Positions 43,742 to 52,555 are shown, counted from the first letter of the stretch. The stretch is 52,678 nt of DNA from Nitrospirota bacterium (GCA_040755395.1 JBFMAX010000018.1:1-52678); one strand, 5' to 3'. Program-made: numbers and translations. Notes: generated from the sequence alone by a model not told the origin.

Positions 43742-44984
43742 CGCGCTCAAGACCCATTCGACCCAGCGGCGTCGGGAGGAGCCCGACCTGCTGCAGGTGT
43801 TCGTCAATCAAGAGCGGGTCGGCACGGTCGCCTGCGCGGCCACCGAGCCGACATTCGCCTTTTCCAGTCGCGAACGGATCGTCCACTCCGTGGAGATCCG
43901 GACGGAGGACGGCGTGCTCGTCGGCGGCCTGTGCGCGCCGGAGTTCGGCCTTCGCACCGCGCGCGTTCCGCTTTCACGCGACGCGATCGAGATCACCGTC
44001 CACAACCGGATGGACGGAGGATCGGTTCGGGTCGCATACAAGGCCGCTCCGGCGCTGTGGCATCGGGTCCGGCAGGCGGCTGCGTCGCTGGTTTCCGGGG
44101 TCTCCGGTACCGAACCCCGCGAACCGGCATGGCCGCGCGTGTTGGTCCTGACGCAGGTCGCGCTCGCCGCCGCGGTGGTGGTGCTGTGGACCGATCGGAT
44201 GACCGGTTGGCTGAAACCCGAACCTCCGGTCATGCCCGCCAGCCAGGTCTCGGCGCTGGTTTCGGCGACGCAGGCCCACGTGGATCGCCTCCGGCAGGAC
44301 GTCGCGCAACTGGCCGACGCCCAGACCGAAGTCTTGCAGACCGTGCAGAGCCAGCGGCAGGAGTTGGAGCAGTTTCAGCGAACGCTGGCCGCGGTCGCGG
44401 ATACACAGCAGAAGCTCAACGACAGCGTGCTGACCGTGCGGCAGAACCTCGGCGACCGCAACAAGGCCGTCAGCCGAGAGGTCGAACACCTCACCCGCTT
44501 GCTCCTGAACCGGGCCGATCTGGAGCGCGAGCAGTTGCGCCACGAACTCAGAACCCTGACCGCGGCCAACGAGGCGCTGAGCAAGCAGATGGCGACGCTG
44601 GAGAGCAGCAACCAAGAGCTGAAAAATCGACTGAAGTCGGCGGGCGTGGATGTGTCCAAGGCCGTTCCGGCGTCCGGTGAGACCCCGGCGGTGGCCGGAA
44701 AGCCCAAGGACTCCGCCGCGTCTACGCAAATCGCCGAGGTGCGCCCCGACCCCCAGGCGCAACCCTTCACCTTCTGGGTCACGTTCCAGGAAGGGACGTC
44801 GGAAGAAAGCATCCAGCACTTGATCGACGAGATTCACGGCCGGAAGGGCTCCGTCAACGCCGGCTGGTATCCGGTGGAAGTGCCGCGCCCGGTCGGCCCG
44901 CCCGACCGGTTTCTCGAGTCCATCCGGCAAGCCAAAATCGTCAAGGCCGTCAGTATGAGCCGCGCCGCCGCTCCCGGCCAATAA
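43695..44984 (+). CDS. single-pass membrane protein with periplasmic coiled coil, partner of the HTH protein
   Basis: A 429-residue protein. The cytoplasmic N-terminal part (about 1-150) includes a beta-rich segment (FVNQERVGTVACAATEPTFA). One membrane helix lies at about 155-172 (VLVLTQVALAAAVVVLW). Then comes a coiled coil at about 190-325 (VDRLRQDVAQLADAQTEVLQ, LEREQLRHELRTLTAANEAL), a Ser/Ala/Pro linker, and a small C-terminal domain (FWVTFQEGTSEESIQHLIDE) ending VKAVSMSRA. The topology is that of transmembrane anti-sigma or sensor proteins. The family is not recognised. Confidence 0.55.
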   Translation: MEQDGLLSEYRQRLLDALKTHSTQRRREEPDLLQVFVNQERVGTVACAATEPTFAFSSRERIVHSVEIRTEDGVLVGGLCAPEFGLRTARVPLSRDAIEITVHNRMDGGSVRVAYKAAPALWHRVRQAAASLVSGVSGTEPREPAWPRVLVLTQVALAAAVVVLWTDRMTGWLKPEPPVMPASQVSALVSATQAHVDRLRQDVAQLADAQTEVLQTVQSQRQELEQFQRTLAAVADTQQKLNDSVLTVRQNLGDRNKAVSREVEHLTRLLLNRADLEREQLRHELRTLTAANEALSKQMATLESSNQELKNRLKSAGVDVSKAVPASGETPAVAGKPKDSAASTQIAEVRPDPQAQPFTFWVTFQEGTSEESIQHLIDEIHGRKGSVNAGWYPVEVPRPVGPPDRFLESIRQAKIVKAVSMSRAAAPGQ

Positions 44985-45162
44985 CGAACCTTTCGCACGT
45001 CACAGGCCGGCGCGCCGGTCGATCCGGCGTGTCCGTTTCGCTCCTCGCCGCTTGTTCCGCGCCCGGTCGGCGCAACCGACGGTCCACCCGAAACGCCCCG
45101 CACTTGAATAGACCGACGACCGGGGAGGATAATTCCCCCCCCAACGGGAGTGTGCCGGCGGA

Positions 45163-47043
45163 ATGACCTCGCGCAATGACACATCCCTCGTCCTCGGAGT
45201 TACGGGACTGATCCTCGGCCTGTTCCTCCTCGACCTCTCGCTTCCGCTGGGAGTGGCCGACGGCGTCCTGTACAGCGGCGTCGTGATTCTAGCCTTTGCT
45301 TCATCCAGCCGACGGTTTCCCATTTTCGTGGCGGGATGTTGTTCAGGTCTCGACGCGTTGGGCGCGTGGTTCAGCCCGACGATCGCCGGAGTGCCGATGT
45401 GGATGGTCCTGACCAATCGGCTGTTCAGCGTGCTCGTCATCTGGATCCCCGTGCTGTTCTTTCTGCAACGCCGGCGGGCGGAAGAATCGCTCCGCCGCGC
45501 CTACGACGCGCTGGAAGTCCGGGTCCAGGAACGGACGTCGGAACTGGCGAGCGTCAACAAAGCGCTGGTGGCCGAGATCACGGAACGGATGGAGACCGAA
45601 CGATCCTTGCGCGCCAGCGAGGAGCGGTTTCGCCTGCTGGTGGAGGGCACGCAGGACTATGCGATTTTTCTTCTCGACCGCGAGGGGTTGGTGGCCAGTT
45701 GGAACGCCGGCGCCGCGCGCGTCATCGGCTACAAGGCGGACGAGATCATCGGCCGCAGTGTCGCCCGGTTGTATCCGCCGGACGACGAGCGGAGCGGCAA
45801 GCCCCGACGGCAGCTCGAACAGGCCGCCGCCCAGGGGCGCGTGGAGGACGAAGGCTGGCGCGTCCGCAGGGACGGCTCCCGCTTTTGGGCCAACGTGGTG
45901 CTCACGGCTCTGCGGGACGAGTCGGGGCGGCTGCGCGGGTTCCTCAAGATCACGCGCGATGTCACGGAGCGTAAGCAGGCCGAGGAAGCCCTCCGCCTCC
46001 AAAGCGTCGTCGCCGCCAACATGGCCGAGGGGATCTGTCTGGTCCGCAAGAGCGATGCGACCATCGTGTACGCCAATCCCACGTTCGAACACATCTTCGG
46101 GTACGACTCCGATGAACTGACGGGGAAGCCCGTCGGGATCATCAACGCGCCGGGCGAGGCGGCCGGCGACATCGTACGCCAGCTCGAGGCCGCCGGCGTG
46201 TGGAAAGGGGAGATCCTCAACCGAAAAAAAGACGGGACGCCGTTCTGGTCCTGGGCCAGCATCTCCACGCTGGAACATCCGGAGCACGGAACCGTGTGGG
46301 TCGCCGTCCATTCGGACATCACGGACCGGAAACGCGCGCAGCAAGCCCTCGAAGCCAGCCAGCAGGCGCTGCGGCAGAGCCGCGAGGAGCTGCGGGCCCT
46401 GGCCGCCCGCCTCCTGACGGCGCAGGAGGAGGAGCGGCGGCGCCTGTCACGCGACCTGCACGACGACGTGAACCAGCGGCTGGCGATGCTGACCGTGGAA
46501 GTGGAAACGCTGGAACGGAGCCTGCCGTCGTCCCCGGAACGGATCGGCCGGGGGCTGCGGACGATTCAGAATCGTCTGGCGGAACTCTCGGACGACGTCA
46601 GACACCTGGCGTATCAATTCCATCCTTCGATCCTGGACGACTTGGGCCTGCCGATCGCGCTAGAGCGCCTGATCGACGATTTTTCCGCGCGGACCGGCAT
46701 CAAGGGCACCTTCGTGCTGCGCAACGTCGCCGACCCGTTGCCGCAGACGGTGTCCACCTGCCTCTACCGGGTGGCGCAGGAAAGCCTTGGCAATGCGAGC
46801 CGGCACGCCAACGCGTCCTGCGTCGATGTGGAACTGGCCGGCGTCGAACAGGGGGTGGCCCTGACCGTGCGGGACAACGGCTGCGGATTCGACCTCAAGC
46901 TCGTGAAGCGCCGGCAGACCGGACTGGGTCTGGTCAGCATGAAGGAACGGGTGCGTCTCGTGAACGGAACGTTCGACATTGCGACGGGTCCCGGCCAGGG
47001 CACGTCGGTGCGTGTCTGGATCCCGGTGCCCGGGAGGATCTGA
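45163..47043 (+). CDS. PAS-domain sensor histidine kinase (NarX/DegS type)
   Basis: A 626-residue membrane kinase. The N-terminal part has about four hydrophobic segments (1-100), then a coiled coil (residues 105-150). Two PAS domains follow: about 150-268 (EERFRLLVEGTQDYAIFLLD, ending ITRDVTERKQAEEA) and 275-395 (MAEGICLVRKSD, ending HSDITDRKRAQQ). The HisKA_3 dimerisation helix carries the phospho-acceptor in RRRLSRDLHDDVNQRLAMLT (His about 436). The ATPase has NASRHANA, DNGCGFD and GLGLVSMKERV. It phosphorylates the regulator whose ATG overlaps its stop. The ligand is unknown. Confidence 0.92.
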   Translation: MTSRNDTSLVLGVTGLILGLFLLDLSLPLGVADGVLYSGVVILAFASSSRRFPIFVAGCCSGLDALGAWFSPTIAGVPMWMVLTNRLFSVLVIWIPVLFFLQRRRAEESLRRAYDALEVRVQERTSELASVNKALVAEITERMETERSLRASEERFRLLVEGTQDYAIFLLDREGLVASWNAGAARVIGYKADEIIGRSVARLYPPDDERSGKPRRQLEQAAAQGRVEDEGWRVRRDGSRFWANVVLTALRDESGRLRGFLKITRDVTERKQAEEALRLQSVVAANMAEGICLVRKSDATIVYANPTFEHIFGYDSDELTGKPVGIINAPGEAAGDIVRQLEAAGVWKGEILNRKKDGTPFWSWASISTLEHPEHGTVWVAVHSDITDRKRAQQALEASQQALRQSREELRALAARLLTAQEEERRRLSRDLHDDVNQRLAMLTVEVETLERSLPSSPERIGRGLRTIQNRLAELSDDVRHLAYQFHPSILDDLGLPIALERLIDDFSARTGIKGTFVLRNVADPLPQTVSTCLYRVAQESLGNASRHANASCVDVELAGVEQGVALTVRDNGCGFDLKLVKRRQTGLGLVSMKERVRLVNGTFDIATGPGQGTSVRVWIPVPGRI

Positions 47044-47690
47044 TGAGTCCGTTGCCTCGGGTGCTGTTGGCGGACGACCATACGCTGGTCTTGGAAGGAT
47101 TCCGCAAGCTGTTGGGCGAGCGGTACGAGGTGGTCGGTACGGTCGAGGACGGCCGCGCGCTGCTCGAAGTCGCGCCCCGGCTTCGACCCGACCTCGTGAC
47201 GCTGGATATCTCGATGCCGCTGCTGAACGGGATCGACGCGGCGCGCCAACTGAAGAAGCTGGTGCCGGAGGTCAAACTCGTCTTCGTCACGATGCACGCG
47301 GACCCGGCCTACGTGAACGAAGCCTTCAAAGCGGGCGCATCCGGGTATCTCTTGAAACGGTCGGCGGGCGCGGAACTCATCCAGGCGATCGACTCCGTCC
47401 TTGACGGCCACTTCTACATCACGCCGTTGATCACCAAGGACCTCATCCACTCGCTGCTGGACAGCGGGAGCAGTCCGGTCTCCCGCCGCGATTCGCTGAC
47501 CCTCCGCCAACGCGAGGTGTTGCAGCTCGTGGCCGAGGGACGTTCGAACAAGGAAATCGCCAAAGTGCTCAACATTTCGGCGAAAACCGTCGAATTCCAC
47601 AAATCCCAGATCATGGATCAACTCAACCTCCATACGACGGCGGAATTGACCAAGTACGCGATCGCCCACGGCCTGACGACGTCCCAGTAA
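47043..47690 (+). CDS. NarL/FixJ-family response regulator
   Basis: A 215-residue regulator. The receiver domain (1-125) has the acidic pocket in LLADDH, the phospho-acceptor Asp in VTLDISMPLLNG (about residue 56), Thr in VFVTMHAD and Lys in GYLLKRSA. The C-terminal LuxR-type HTH (about 148-208) is LTLRQREVLQLVAEGRSNKE then VLNISAKTVEFHKSQIMDQL. It is cognate to the upstream kinase by gene overlap. Targets are unknown; the adjacent small zinc proteins may be part of the same regulon, which is inference. Confidence 0.94.
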   Translation: MSPLPRVLLADDHTLVLEGFRKLLGERYEVVGTVEDGRALLEVAPRLRPDLVTLDISMPLLNGIDAARQLKKLVPEVKLVFVTMHADPAYVNEAFKAGASGYLLKRSAGAELIQAIDSVLDGHFYITPLITKDLIHSLLDSGSSPVSRRDSLTLRQREVLQLVAEGRSNKEIAKVLNISAKTVEFHKSQIMDQLNLHTTAELTKYAIAHGLTTSQ

Positions 47691-47847
47691 TCCCCCCCCC
47701 TCGCCGCCGCACTCGTGCCGATTGTCGCATCCCCTGGGGATTTTCCTCTTCGCTCCTGGGGAGATGACGGGTTTTCTTTTCCCCCTCAGCACGGTATCGG
47801 AAAGGCGCGTCTGCATGGAAAGGGAGAGCAAAGTTACGTGAGGTGTC

Positions 47848-47903
47848 TATCCGGTCGAGCTGATTAAGAGCGCGACCGGTTCAAGCGAAGCTTGGTATGG
47901 AGG
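47848..47903 (+). repeat. structured leader repeat, short copy, forms the RBS of a small zinc protein gene
   Basis: The main stem here is CCGGTCG (47851-47857) with CGACCGG (47873-47879), a shorter loop, then CAAGC-GAA-GCTTG and GTATGGAGG. The ATG follows at 47910. The stem sequence differs from other copies but still pairs. The rest of 47691-47847 shows no gene. Confidence 0.72.
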
Positions 47904-47909
47904 CGGTCC

Positions 47910-48161
47910 ATGACGGCGTTGGTTCCACTGTGTTCGCTGTGCCGGCGCGTCCGGGACGATAACGGAACCGGATTCGGTCAAGGCGAATGGGGCGACGTGC
48001 TGGTCTACATGAAGCGATATCGTCTCGCCCCCGCGGATTTCATTTTTTCCCATACGTACTGTCCCGATTGCTGCGTGTTCTACCGGCAGCTTATGAGCTA
48101 TGGGCGCGGCGATCAGAGTTTCGTCGACCGACCCGCTTACCGCCCGGCGGCCGGCACATGA
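47910..48161 (+). CDS. stand-alone small zinc-binding domain of the kind fused to signalling proteins
   Basis: An 83-residue protein: LCSLCRRVRDDNGTGFGQGE, then WGDVLVYMKRYRLAPADFIF and FSHTYCPDCCVFYR. The pattern C-S-x-C-(K/R)-x-(I/V)-R-D-D ... W ... (F)-S-H-x-x-C-P-D-C is the short C-terminal module found on many PAS kinases and response regulators, and is expected to bind zinc through C-x2-C and C-x2-C. Here it is a free-standing protein just after a kinase/regulator pair. Translation begins from a structured leader repeat. Confidence 0.72.
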   Translation: MTALVPLCSLCRRVRDDNGTGFGQGEWGDVLVYMKRYRLAPADFIFSHTYCPDCCVFYRQLMSYGRGDQSFVDRPAYRPAAGT

Positions 48162-48172
48162 GTATGTGAGTG

Positions 48173-48421
48173 ATGGTAGAGACACCCGAGGAATCGCGCA
48201 CCGCGAGGTCCCCGATGGGATGCCCACGTTGTCATAGCCTGATGGTGCAGGAGACGTTCGTCGATTGGGAATCCGACACCGGAGCCTTGTATTTTACGGG
48301 CTGGCGTTGCATCACGTGCGGAGACATCGTCGACCCCCTCATCGTGCAAAACCGCATCGCCCGTCCGGAGCCGGCGCACGGCCGGGCCCGATCCAAGAAG
48401 GCCGGCATCGTGATCAGTTGA
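48173..48421 (+). CDS. small zinc-ribbon protein
   Basis: An 82-residue protein with two C-x2-C knuckles, MGCPRCHSLMVQET and WRCITCGDIVDPLI, separated by about 30 residues (VDWESDTGALYFTGW), a classic zinc ribbon. The C-terminus is basic (HGRARSKKAG). Its function is unknown; similar proteins are often DNA- or RNA-associated. It starts 11 nt after the previous gene and is probably in the same transcript. GTG 48170 is an alternative start. Confidence 0.6.
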   Translation: MVETPEESRTARSPMGCPRCHSLMVQETFVDWESDTGALYFTGWRCITCGDIVDPLIVQNRIARPEPAHGRARSKKAGIVIS

Positions 48422-48540
48422 GGCGATCCGCGCCGCGGACCGTGAGCGAGAGAGACGCATGAGCGGAAGGCATAGAGGCGGCGACCGCGGGTCCTCTCCC
48501 GATTCGCGACGGCGCGAGGAAGCGGGACAGGACGGAGGCG

Positions 48541-48945
48541 ATGAACAGCCACGGGATGCGCAGGAGAATCCTGGTGGTCGACGACGATGAGCGGTCCCGC
48601 GCGATGGTCTGCAACCGGTTGTCGGCGATGGGGTTCGACGTCGTCGGAGAGCAGGACGGCCGCGCGGGCCTTGCGCGAATCGCGACGGACACGGACCGGA
48701 CTCCGATCCACGGCGTGCTGCTCGACCTGCACACGCCCAGTCCGGACGGGATGGCCGTGCTCCGGGAGATACGCGACCGGCACCCGGAAATCCCCGTGAT
48801 TATGATGTCCACCGCGTCCGATTTGGATCGACTCAGGGCGGCGATCACGCTCGGCGCGGGCGAGTATCTGGTCAAACCGTTCGACCAGGACCTCTTCGCC
48901 AAGAAATGCCGACGGATCTTCCTGGGCCATGACGACCCGGCCTGA
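48541..48945 (+). CDS. single-domain response regulator (CheY-like receiver)
   Basis: A 134-residue receiver domain without an output domain. Acidic pocket ILVVDDDERSR, phospho-acceptor Asp in GVLLDLHTPSPDGMAVL (about residue 61), Ser/Thr in VIMMSTAS and Lys in YLVKPFDQ. GGAGG lies close to the ATG; ATG 48556 is another option. No kinase is adjacent except the PAS kinase 1.5 kb upstream. The stretch 48946-49132 shows nothing I can support. Confidence 0.88.
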   Translation: MNSHGMRRRILVVDDDERSRAMVCNRLSAMGFDVVGEQDGRAGLARIATDTDRTPIHGVLLDLHTPSPDGMAVLREIRDRHPEIPVIMMSTASDLDRLRAAITLGAGEYLVKPFDQDLFAKKCRRIFLGHDDPA

Positions 48946-49132
48946 GGCGGACGCACGGTCCTGCGTCGGACCGGTGCCCCGCCGTTCTTCGGTTTCTCCC
49001 GCTGCGATCCCCGACGGCCTCCCCTTCACCTCAGCCCGCCGCTGCCGCGCAATCCGTCGCGCCTGCATTGGAAACCGGGTTGCATAAACCGCCCGGATGG
49101 ACGACACTTAACAACGACACAGCGGGTTACGT

Positions 49133-50401
49133 ATGGCGGACTTCCATCAAAACGGCGTCGTCACCGTGCTCCACCGGCTGGGGCGGCCGAACATCGAGCA
49201 ACTCGAAATCGAGCTCGAACGCCACGCCTCGGAGAATCCGATCGCGCTCGTGCTGCCTTCGCTCTACGCGGAGCTCGAGCGGCCGGCGTTGAAAGGCATC
49301 GTGGACACGCTGAAACACGTCCGGTACCTGAACGAGATCGTGATCTCGCTCGACCGGGCCTCCGCGCTGGAGTTCCGCCTGGCGAAGCAGTATTTCTCCG
49401 CGCTCCCCCAACGCGTGCGGATCATCTGGAACGACGGCGCGCGTATCCAGGAGATCCTCAAACTGCTGGTCTCCCACGAGATCGACATCGGCCTGCAGGG
49501 CAAAGGGCGCGGCTGTTGGACCGCCTTCGGATACGTGTTGGCCCGGAGGCAGAGCAAGGTGATCGCGCTGCACGACTGCGACATCCTCAGCTACAACCGG
49601 GAATATCTCGCCCGGCTCTGTTACCCGATCGCCAACCCCAACCTCGGTTACGAATTCTGCAAGGGCTACTACGCCCGGGTGACCGACCGGCTTCACGGCC
49701 GCGTGACCCGCCTCTTTATCACGCCGCTCTTGCGGAGCCTCCAGCAGCTTGTGGGTCCCCAGCCGCTGCTCACGTTCCTCGACAGTTTCCGCTATCCGCT
49801 GGCCGGCGAGTTCGCGATGGTGCGGGACCTGGCCTGGATCAATCGCATCCCCGGCGACTGGGGGCTGGAGATCGGGGTGCTGGCGGAGGTGCACCGTAAC
49901 TGCGCGTTGCGGCGGATCTGTCAGGTGGATATCGCGGACGAGTATGAGCACAAACACCAGCCGTTGTCCGCAAACAACCCGGAAGGCGGCCTGCTCAAGA
50001 TGTGCGTGGATATTACGAAGGCGCTGTTCCGCAACCTGGCCAGCGACGGGGTCGTTCTTTCGGACAGCACGCTCAAGACCCTGCGGGCGACTTATCTGCA
50101 GGCGGCCCAGGAAGCCATCAGCCGCTACGAGAACGACGCGGCCATCAACAGCCTGAAATTCGACCGCCACGAGGAACGGACCGCCGTCGAGGTGTTCCTC
50201 AAAGGCATCAAGCTCGCGACGGACCGCTTCCTGGAGGATCCCCTGGGCGTGCCGATGATTTCCAATTGGAGCCGGGTGACCGCCGCGGTGCCGGATATCT
50301 TCGGCCGACTGATCGAAGCGGTCGAGGAAGACCATGACTGGGAACCAAGCGGAGAACACAAATCCCGCCGATCCGCGAAATCTATGAAAGAGGAATTATG
50401 A
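49133..50401 (+). CDS. GT81-like glycosyltransferase, glucosyl/mannosyl-3-phosphoglycerate synthase type
   Basis: A 422-residue GT-A enzyme. VLPSLYAELERPALKGIVDT and NEIVISLDRAS begin the nucleotide-sugar fold; a GKGRGCWTAFGYVLA segment precedes the metal motif D-x-D in IALHDCDILSYNREYL. The pattern PLAGEFAMVRDLAW ... DWGLEIGVLAEV ... QVDIADEYEHKHQ is characteristic of glucosyl-3-phosphoglycerate synthase relatives (family GT81). The likely product is a phosphorylated glycosylglycerate, a compatible-solute or polysaccharide precursor. No matching phosphatase is seen in the window. It overlaps the next gene by 4 bp. Confidence 0.75.
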   Translation: MADFHQNGVVTVLHRLGRPNIEQLEIELERHASENPIALVLPSLYAELERPALKGIVDTLKHVRYLNEIVISLDRASALEFRLAKQYFSALPQRVRIIWNDGARIQEILKLLVSHEIDIGLQGKGRGCWTAFGYVLARRQSKVIALHDCDILSYNREYLARLCYPIANPNLGYEFCKGYYARVTDRLHGRVTRLFITPLLRSLQQLVGPQPLLTFLDSFRYPLAGEFAMVRDLAWINRIPGDWGLEIGVLAEVHRNCALRRICQVDIADEYEHKHQPLSANNPEGGLLKMCVDITKALFRNLASDGVVLSDSTLKTLRATYLQAAQEAISRYENDAAINSLKFDRHEERTAVEVFLKGIKLATDRFLEDPLGVPMISNWSRVTAAVPDIFGRLIEAVEEDHDWEPSGEHKSRRSAKSMKEEL

Positions 50402-50835
50402 CGGAAACACGCTCCACGACGCCGCCCCGCATGTTCCTGATTCTCTGCGCCGTCCTCGGCGCCGCGTCCGGTTGCAGCGGCCTGCACGAGACCAGCCGCA
50501 CCGGCGCCGTGCATTATGTGCAGATCCGCGACCACATCAGCCCGCAGACGCTGTACGTCAACGTCGGCGACGAGGTCCGCTGGCAGAACCTCCGGGAGGG
50601 CCCCGTCAACGTGGGCATCCTCGAGCACAAGAGACTGGACCAGGTCTCCTGCCAGAAGGGATTCATGAGCTTCGGCGCGATCCAGGATCTCGTGACGATC
50701 GAGCCGGCGCAGTACGCGAGCCTCTGCTTCGCGCAGACCGGCACGGTCCATTACAATGTCTGGATGGAACCGGATGATCCGAAGGGCACGATGAGCCCGA
50801 CCGCCACGATTCGGGTGAGCGAGGCGGCGCCGTAA
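50398..50835 (+). CDS. cupredoxin-like lipoprotein
   Basis: A 145-residue protein. Signal peptide with lipobox LGAASGC (Cys about 26). The mature part resembles a plastocyanin/cupredoxin fold: VQIRDHISPQTLYVNVGDEV, RWQNLREGPVNVGILEHK, then YASLCFAQTGTVHYNVWM. Candidate type-1 copper ligands are His in ILEH or DHIS, Cys in SLCF, His in VHYN and Met in VWM, but the C-to-H-to-M spacing is wider than in plastocyanin, so copper binding is uncertain. AGAGG precedes the ATG, which overlaps the glycosyltransferase stop. Its presence between two glycosyltransferases is unusual. Confidence 0.65.
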   Translation: MTETRSTTPPRMFLILCAVLGAASGCSGLHETSRTGAVHYVQIRDHISPQTLYVNVGDEVRWQNLREGPVNVGILEHKRLDQVSCQKGFMSFGAIQDLVTIEPAQYASLCFAQTGTVHYNVWMEPDDPKGTMSPTATIRVSEAAP

Positions 50836-50998
50836 TCCGTAATGCGCGACGCGCAGAGCGCGACAAGCGGACTCGCGCGAAATGCGCGACTGGAAGAAGG
50901 CAGCTCCGCCCATCCCGCTCGTCTCGCCTGTCTCGCGCGTCGCGCAACCATCCATCGGGAACCGATAGCTGACTACTGATGGCTGACAGCTGTTTTAC
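50830..50998. repeat. iterated-word inverted repeat between cupredoxin and glycosyltransferase genes
   Basis: GCGCGACGCGCAGAGCGCGA-type words up to about 50890 face CGTCTCGCCTGTCTCGCGCG at 50920-50945. AGCTGACTACTGATGGCTGA-type words follow. The same architecture is seen in the prpD-prpB spacer. Confidence 0.55.
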
Positions 50999-51012
50999 AG
51001 GATGAAACAAGG

Positions 51013-52284
51013 ATGCCTGCCAACGACACGCCCCTGACGCCCGAGACCGAGGAAAAAGTCCGGCGACTCGGCGAGGCGGACATCCTGGTGGGAATTCCCA
51101 GTTACAACAACGCCGAAACGGTCGGGCACGTCGTGCGGGCCGTCAACGCGGGCTTGGCGAAGTATTTCCCCGGCGCCCGGTCGGTCCTGGTCAATTCGGA
51201 CGGAGGCTCGTCGGACGGGACGCAGGAAGTGGTCAACCGGACGGTCGCGGACCTCCACGCCATGTTCATCGGCGACCGCCAGAGCCCGCTGCACAAGATC
51301 ATCACGCCCTACCACGGCATTCCCGGGAAAGGCAGCGCGTTCCGGACCATCTTCGAGATCGCCCGCCGGTTGAAGGCGAAGGCCTGCGCGGTGGTGGACT
51401 CCGATCTGCGCAGCATCACGCCCGAATGGATCGAGCTGCTGATCCGGCCCGTACTGGAAGAGCAGTACGATTACGTGGCGCCCTATTACCTGCGCCACAA
51501 GTACGACGGCACCATCACCAACAGCATCGTGTATCCGCTGACGCGCGCGCTCTACGGGCAGCGGATCCGCCAGCCCATCGGCGGCGACTTCGGGTTTTCC
51601 GGACGTCTGGCGGACCACTACCTGGACAAGCATGTTTGGGAATCCGACGTCGCCAAGTTCGGCATCGACATTTGGATGACGACGGAAGCCATCGCGAGCG
51701 GCGCCCGCGTATGCCAGAGTTTCCTGGGCGCCAAGATCCACAACCCGAAAGACCCGGCCGCGGACCTGTCCGCCATGCTGGTCCAGGTGTTGGGCGCCGT
51801 CTTCGCCCTGATGGAAGAACATGCCGGGATCTGGTCCGCGCTCCAGGGATCAAACCCGGTCAAGCTGTTCGGCTTCCAGTACGAGGTCGGGGTCGAACCC
51901 GTGAACGTCAACGTGGATCGCATGATCGCCAGCTTCCGCCAAGGCTTGACGGACCTGGGCGCCATTTGGGATCAGATGCTCTCGCCCGAGACGATGAAAC
52001 GGCTGCGCTCGCTGGGGACCGCCTCGCCGCAGGAGTTCCGCATCCCGGACGACCTGTGGGCGCACGTGGTCTATGACGCCGCCGTGGCGTATCATGAACG
52101 GGTGATGCCGCGAGACCACCTGCTCAAGGCGTTCACCCCGCTCTACCTGGGCCGCACCGCCACGTTCGTGCTGGAAACTCAGGCCCTGACCTCGGCGGAG
52201 GCCGAGGGCCGGATCGAGGCCCTGTGTCAAATCTTCGAGAAGCACAAGCCGTATTTGGTGGCACGATGGAAGCCAAAAGAGTGA
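51013..52284 (+). CDS. GT78-like glycosyltransferase (mannosylglycerate-synthase related)
   Basis: A 423-residue GT-A enzyme. VGIPSYNNAETVGHVVRAVN and VLVNSDGGSSDGT are GT2-like N-terminal motifs; GIPGKGSAFRTIFEIA precedes the metal motif VVDSDLRSITPEWI. The later block RQPIGGDFGFSGRLADHYLD, KFGIDIWMTTEAIASG and AKIHNPKDPAADL aligns by pattern with mannosylglycerate synthase of the GT78 family (Q-P-x-G-G-E/D, W-G-I-D). It may make mannosyl- or glucosylglycerate directly. Paired with the GT81-like gene it suggests a glycosylglycerate solute system; substrate is not determined by sequence. Confidence 0.72.
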   Translation: MPANDTPLTPETEEKVRRLGEADILVGIPSYNNAETVGHVVRAVNAGLAKYFPGARSVLVNSDGGSSDGTQEVVNRTVADLHAMFIGDRQSPLHKIITPYHGIPGKGSAFRTIFEIARRLKAKACAVVDSDLRSITPEWIELLIRPVLEEQYDYVAPYYLRHKYDGTITNSIVYPLTRALYGQRIRQPIGGDFGFSGRLADHYLDKHVWESDVAKFGIDIWMTTEAIASGARVCQSFLGAKIHNPKDPAADLSAMLVQVLGAVFALMEEHAGIWSALQGSNPVKLFGFQYEVGVEPVNVNVDRMIASFRQGLTDLGAIWDQMLSPETMKRLRSLGTASPQEFRIPDDLWAHVVYDAAVAYHERVMPRDHLLKAFTPLYLGRTATFVLETQALTSAEAEGRIEALCQIFEKHKPYLVARWKPKE

Positions 52285-52374
52285 CAACGTGATGGATGAT
52301 GCAGTCATTCGTGATCGGGAATTGACCGTGCCGTTCTCCCCATCACTCAATGACCAATCACTTACTCACTGATT
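52284..52374. repeat. iterated-word spacer after the last glycosyltransferase
   Basis: GTGACAACGTGATGGATGAT on the left; CCCATCACTCAATGACCAAT and CACTTACTCACTGATTAG on the right, again related words on opposite strands. Confidence 0.5.
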
Positions 52375-52401
52375 AGCAGCACTCCGCCTCGGAGGTTCGG
52401 A

Positions 52402-52555
52402 GATCAGGAAAAGCAAGTGGGTTGAGGACTCTCTCCGCCGGCGTCAATGACGATAAGGCGAATCAAGCAACGAGAAACCTCCTTGTGGGTTTTATCCGCG
52501 CGCATCAATCTCGATAACACGATGGAGAGCGCGGTTCAACCGAAGGTTGGTATAG
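52402..52555 (+). repeat. structured leader repeats, truncated copy then divergent copy
   Basis: The first copy (52402-52467) keeps AAGTGGGTTGAGGACTCT and the 5' stem arm CCGCCGGC, but ends after GACGATAAGGCG. The second (about 52470-52553) has stem CCGCGC (52496-52501) with GCGCGG (52529-52534) and hairpin CAACC (52537-52541), GAA, GGTTG (52545-52549): a compensatory base-pair change relative to CAAGC/GCTTG. Confidence 0.72.

Noticed and set aside
45000-45162. Possible short gene between the coiled-coil membrane protein and the histidine kinase
   Set aside because: Only short low-information frames without a ribosome binding site; best read as the kinase promoter/leader region.
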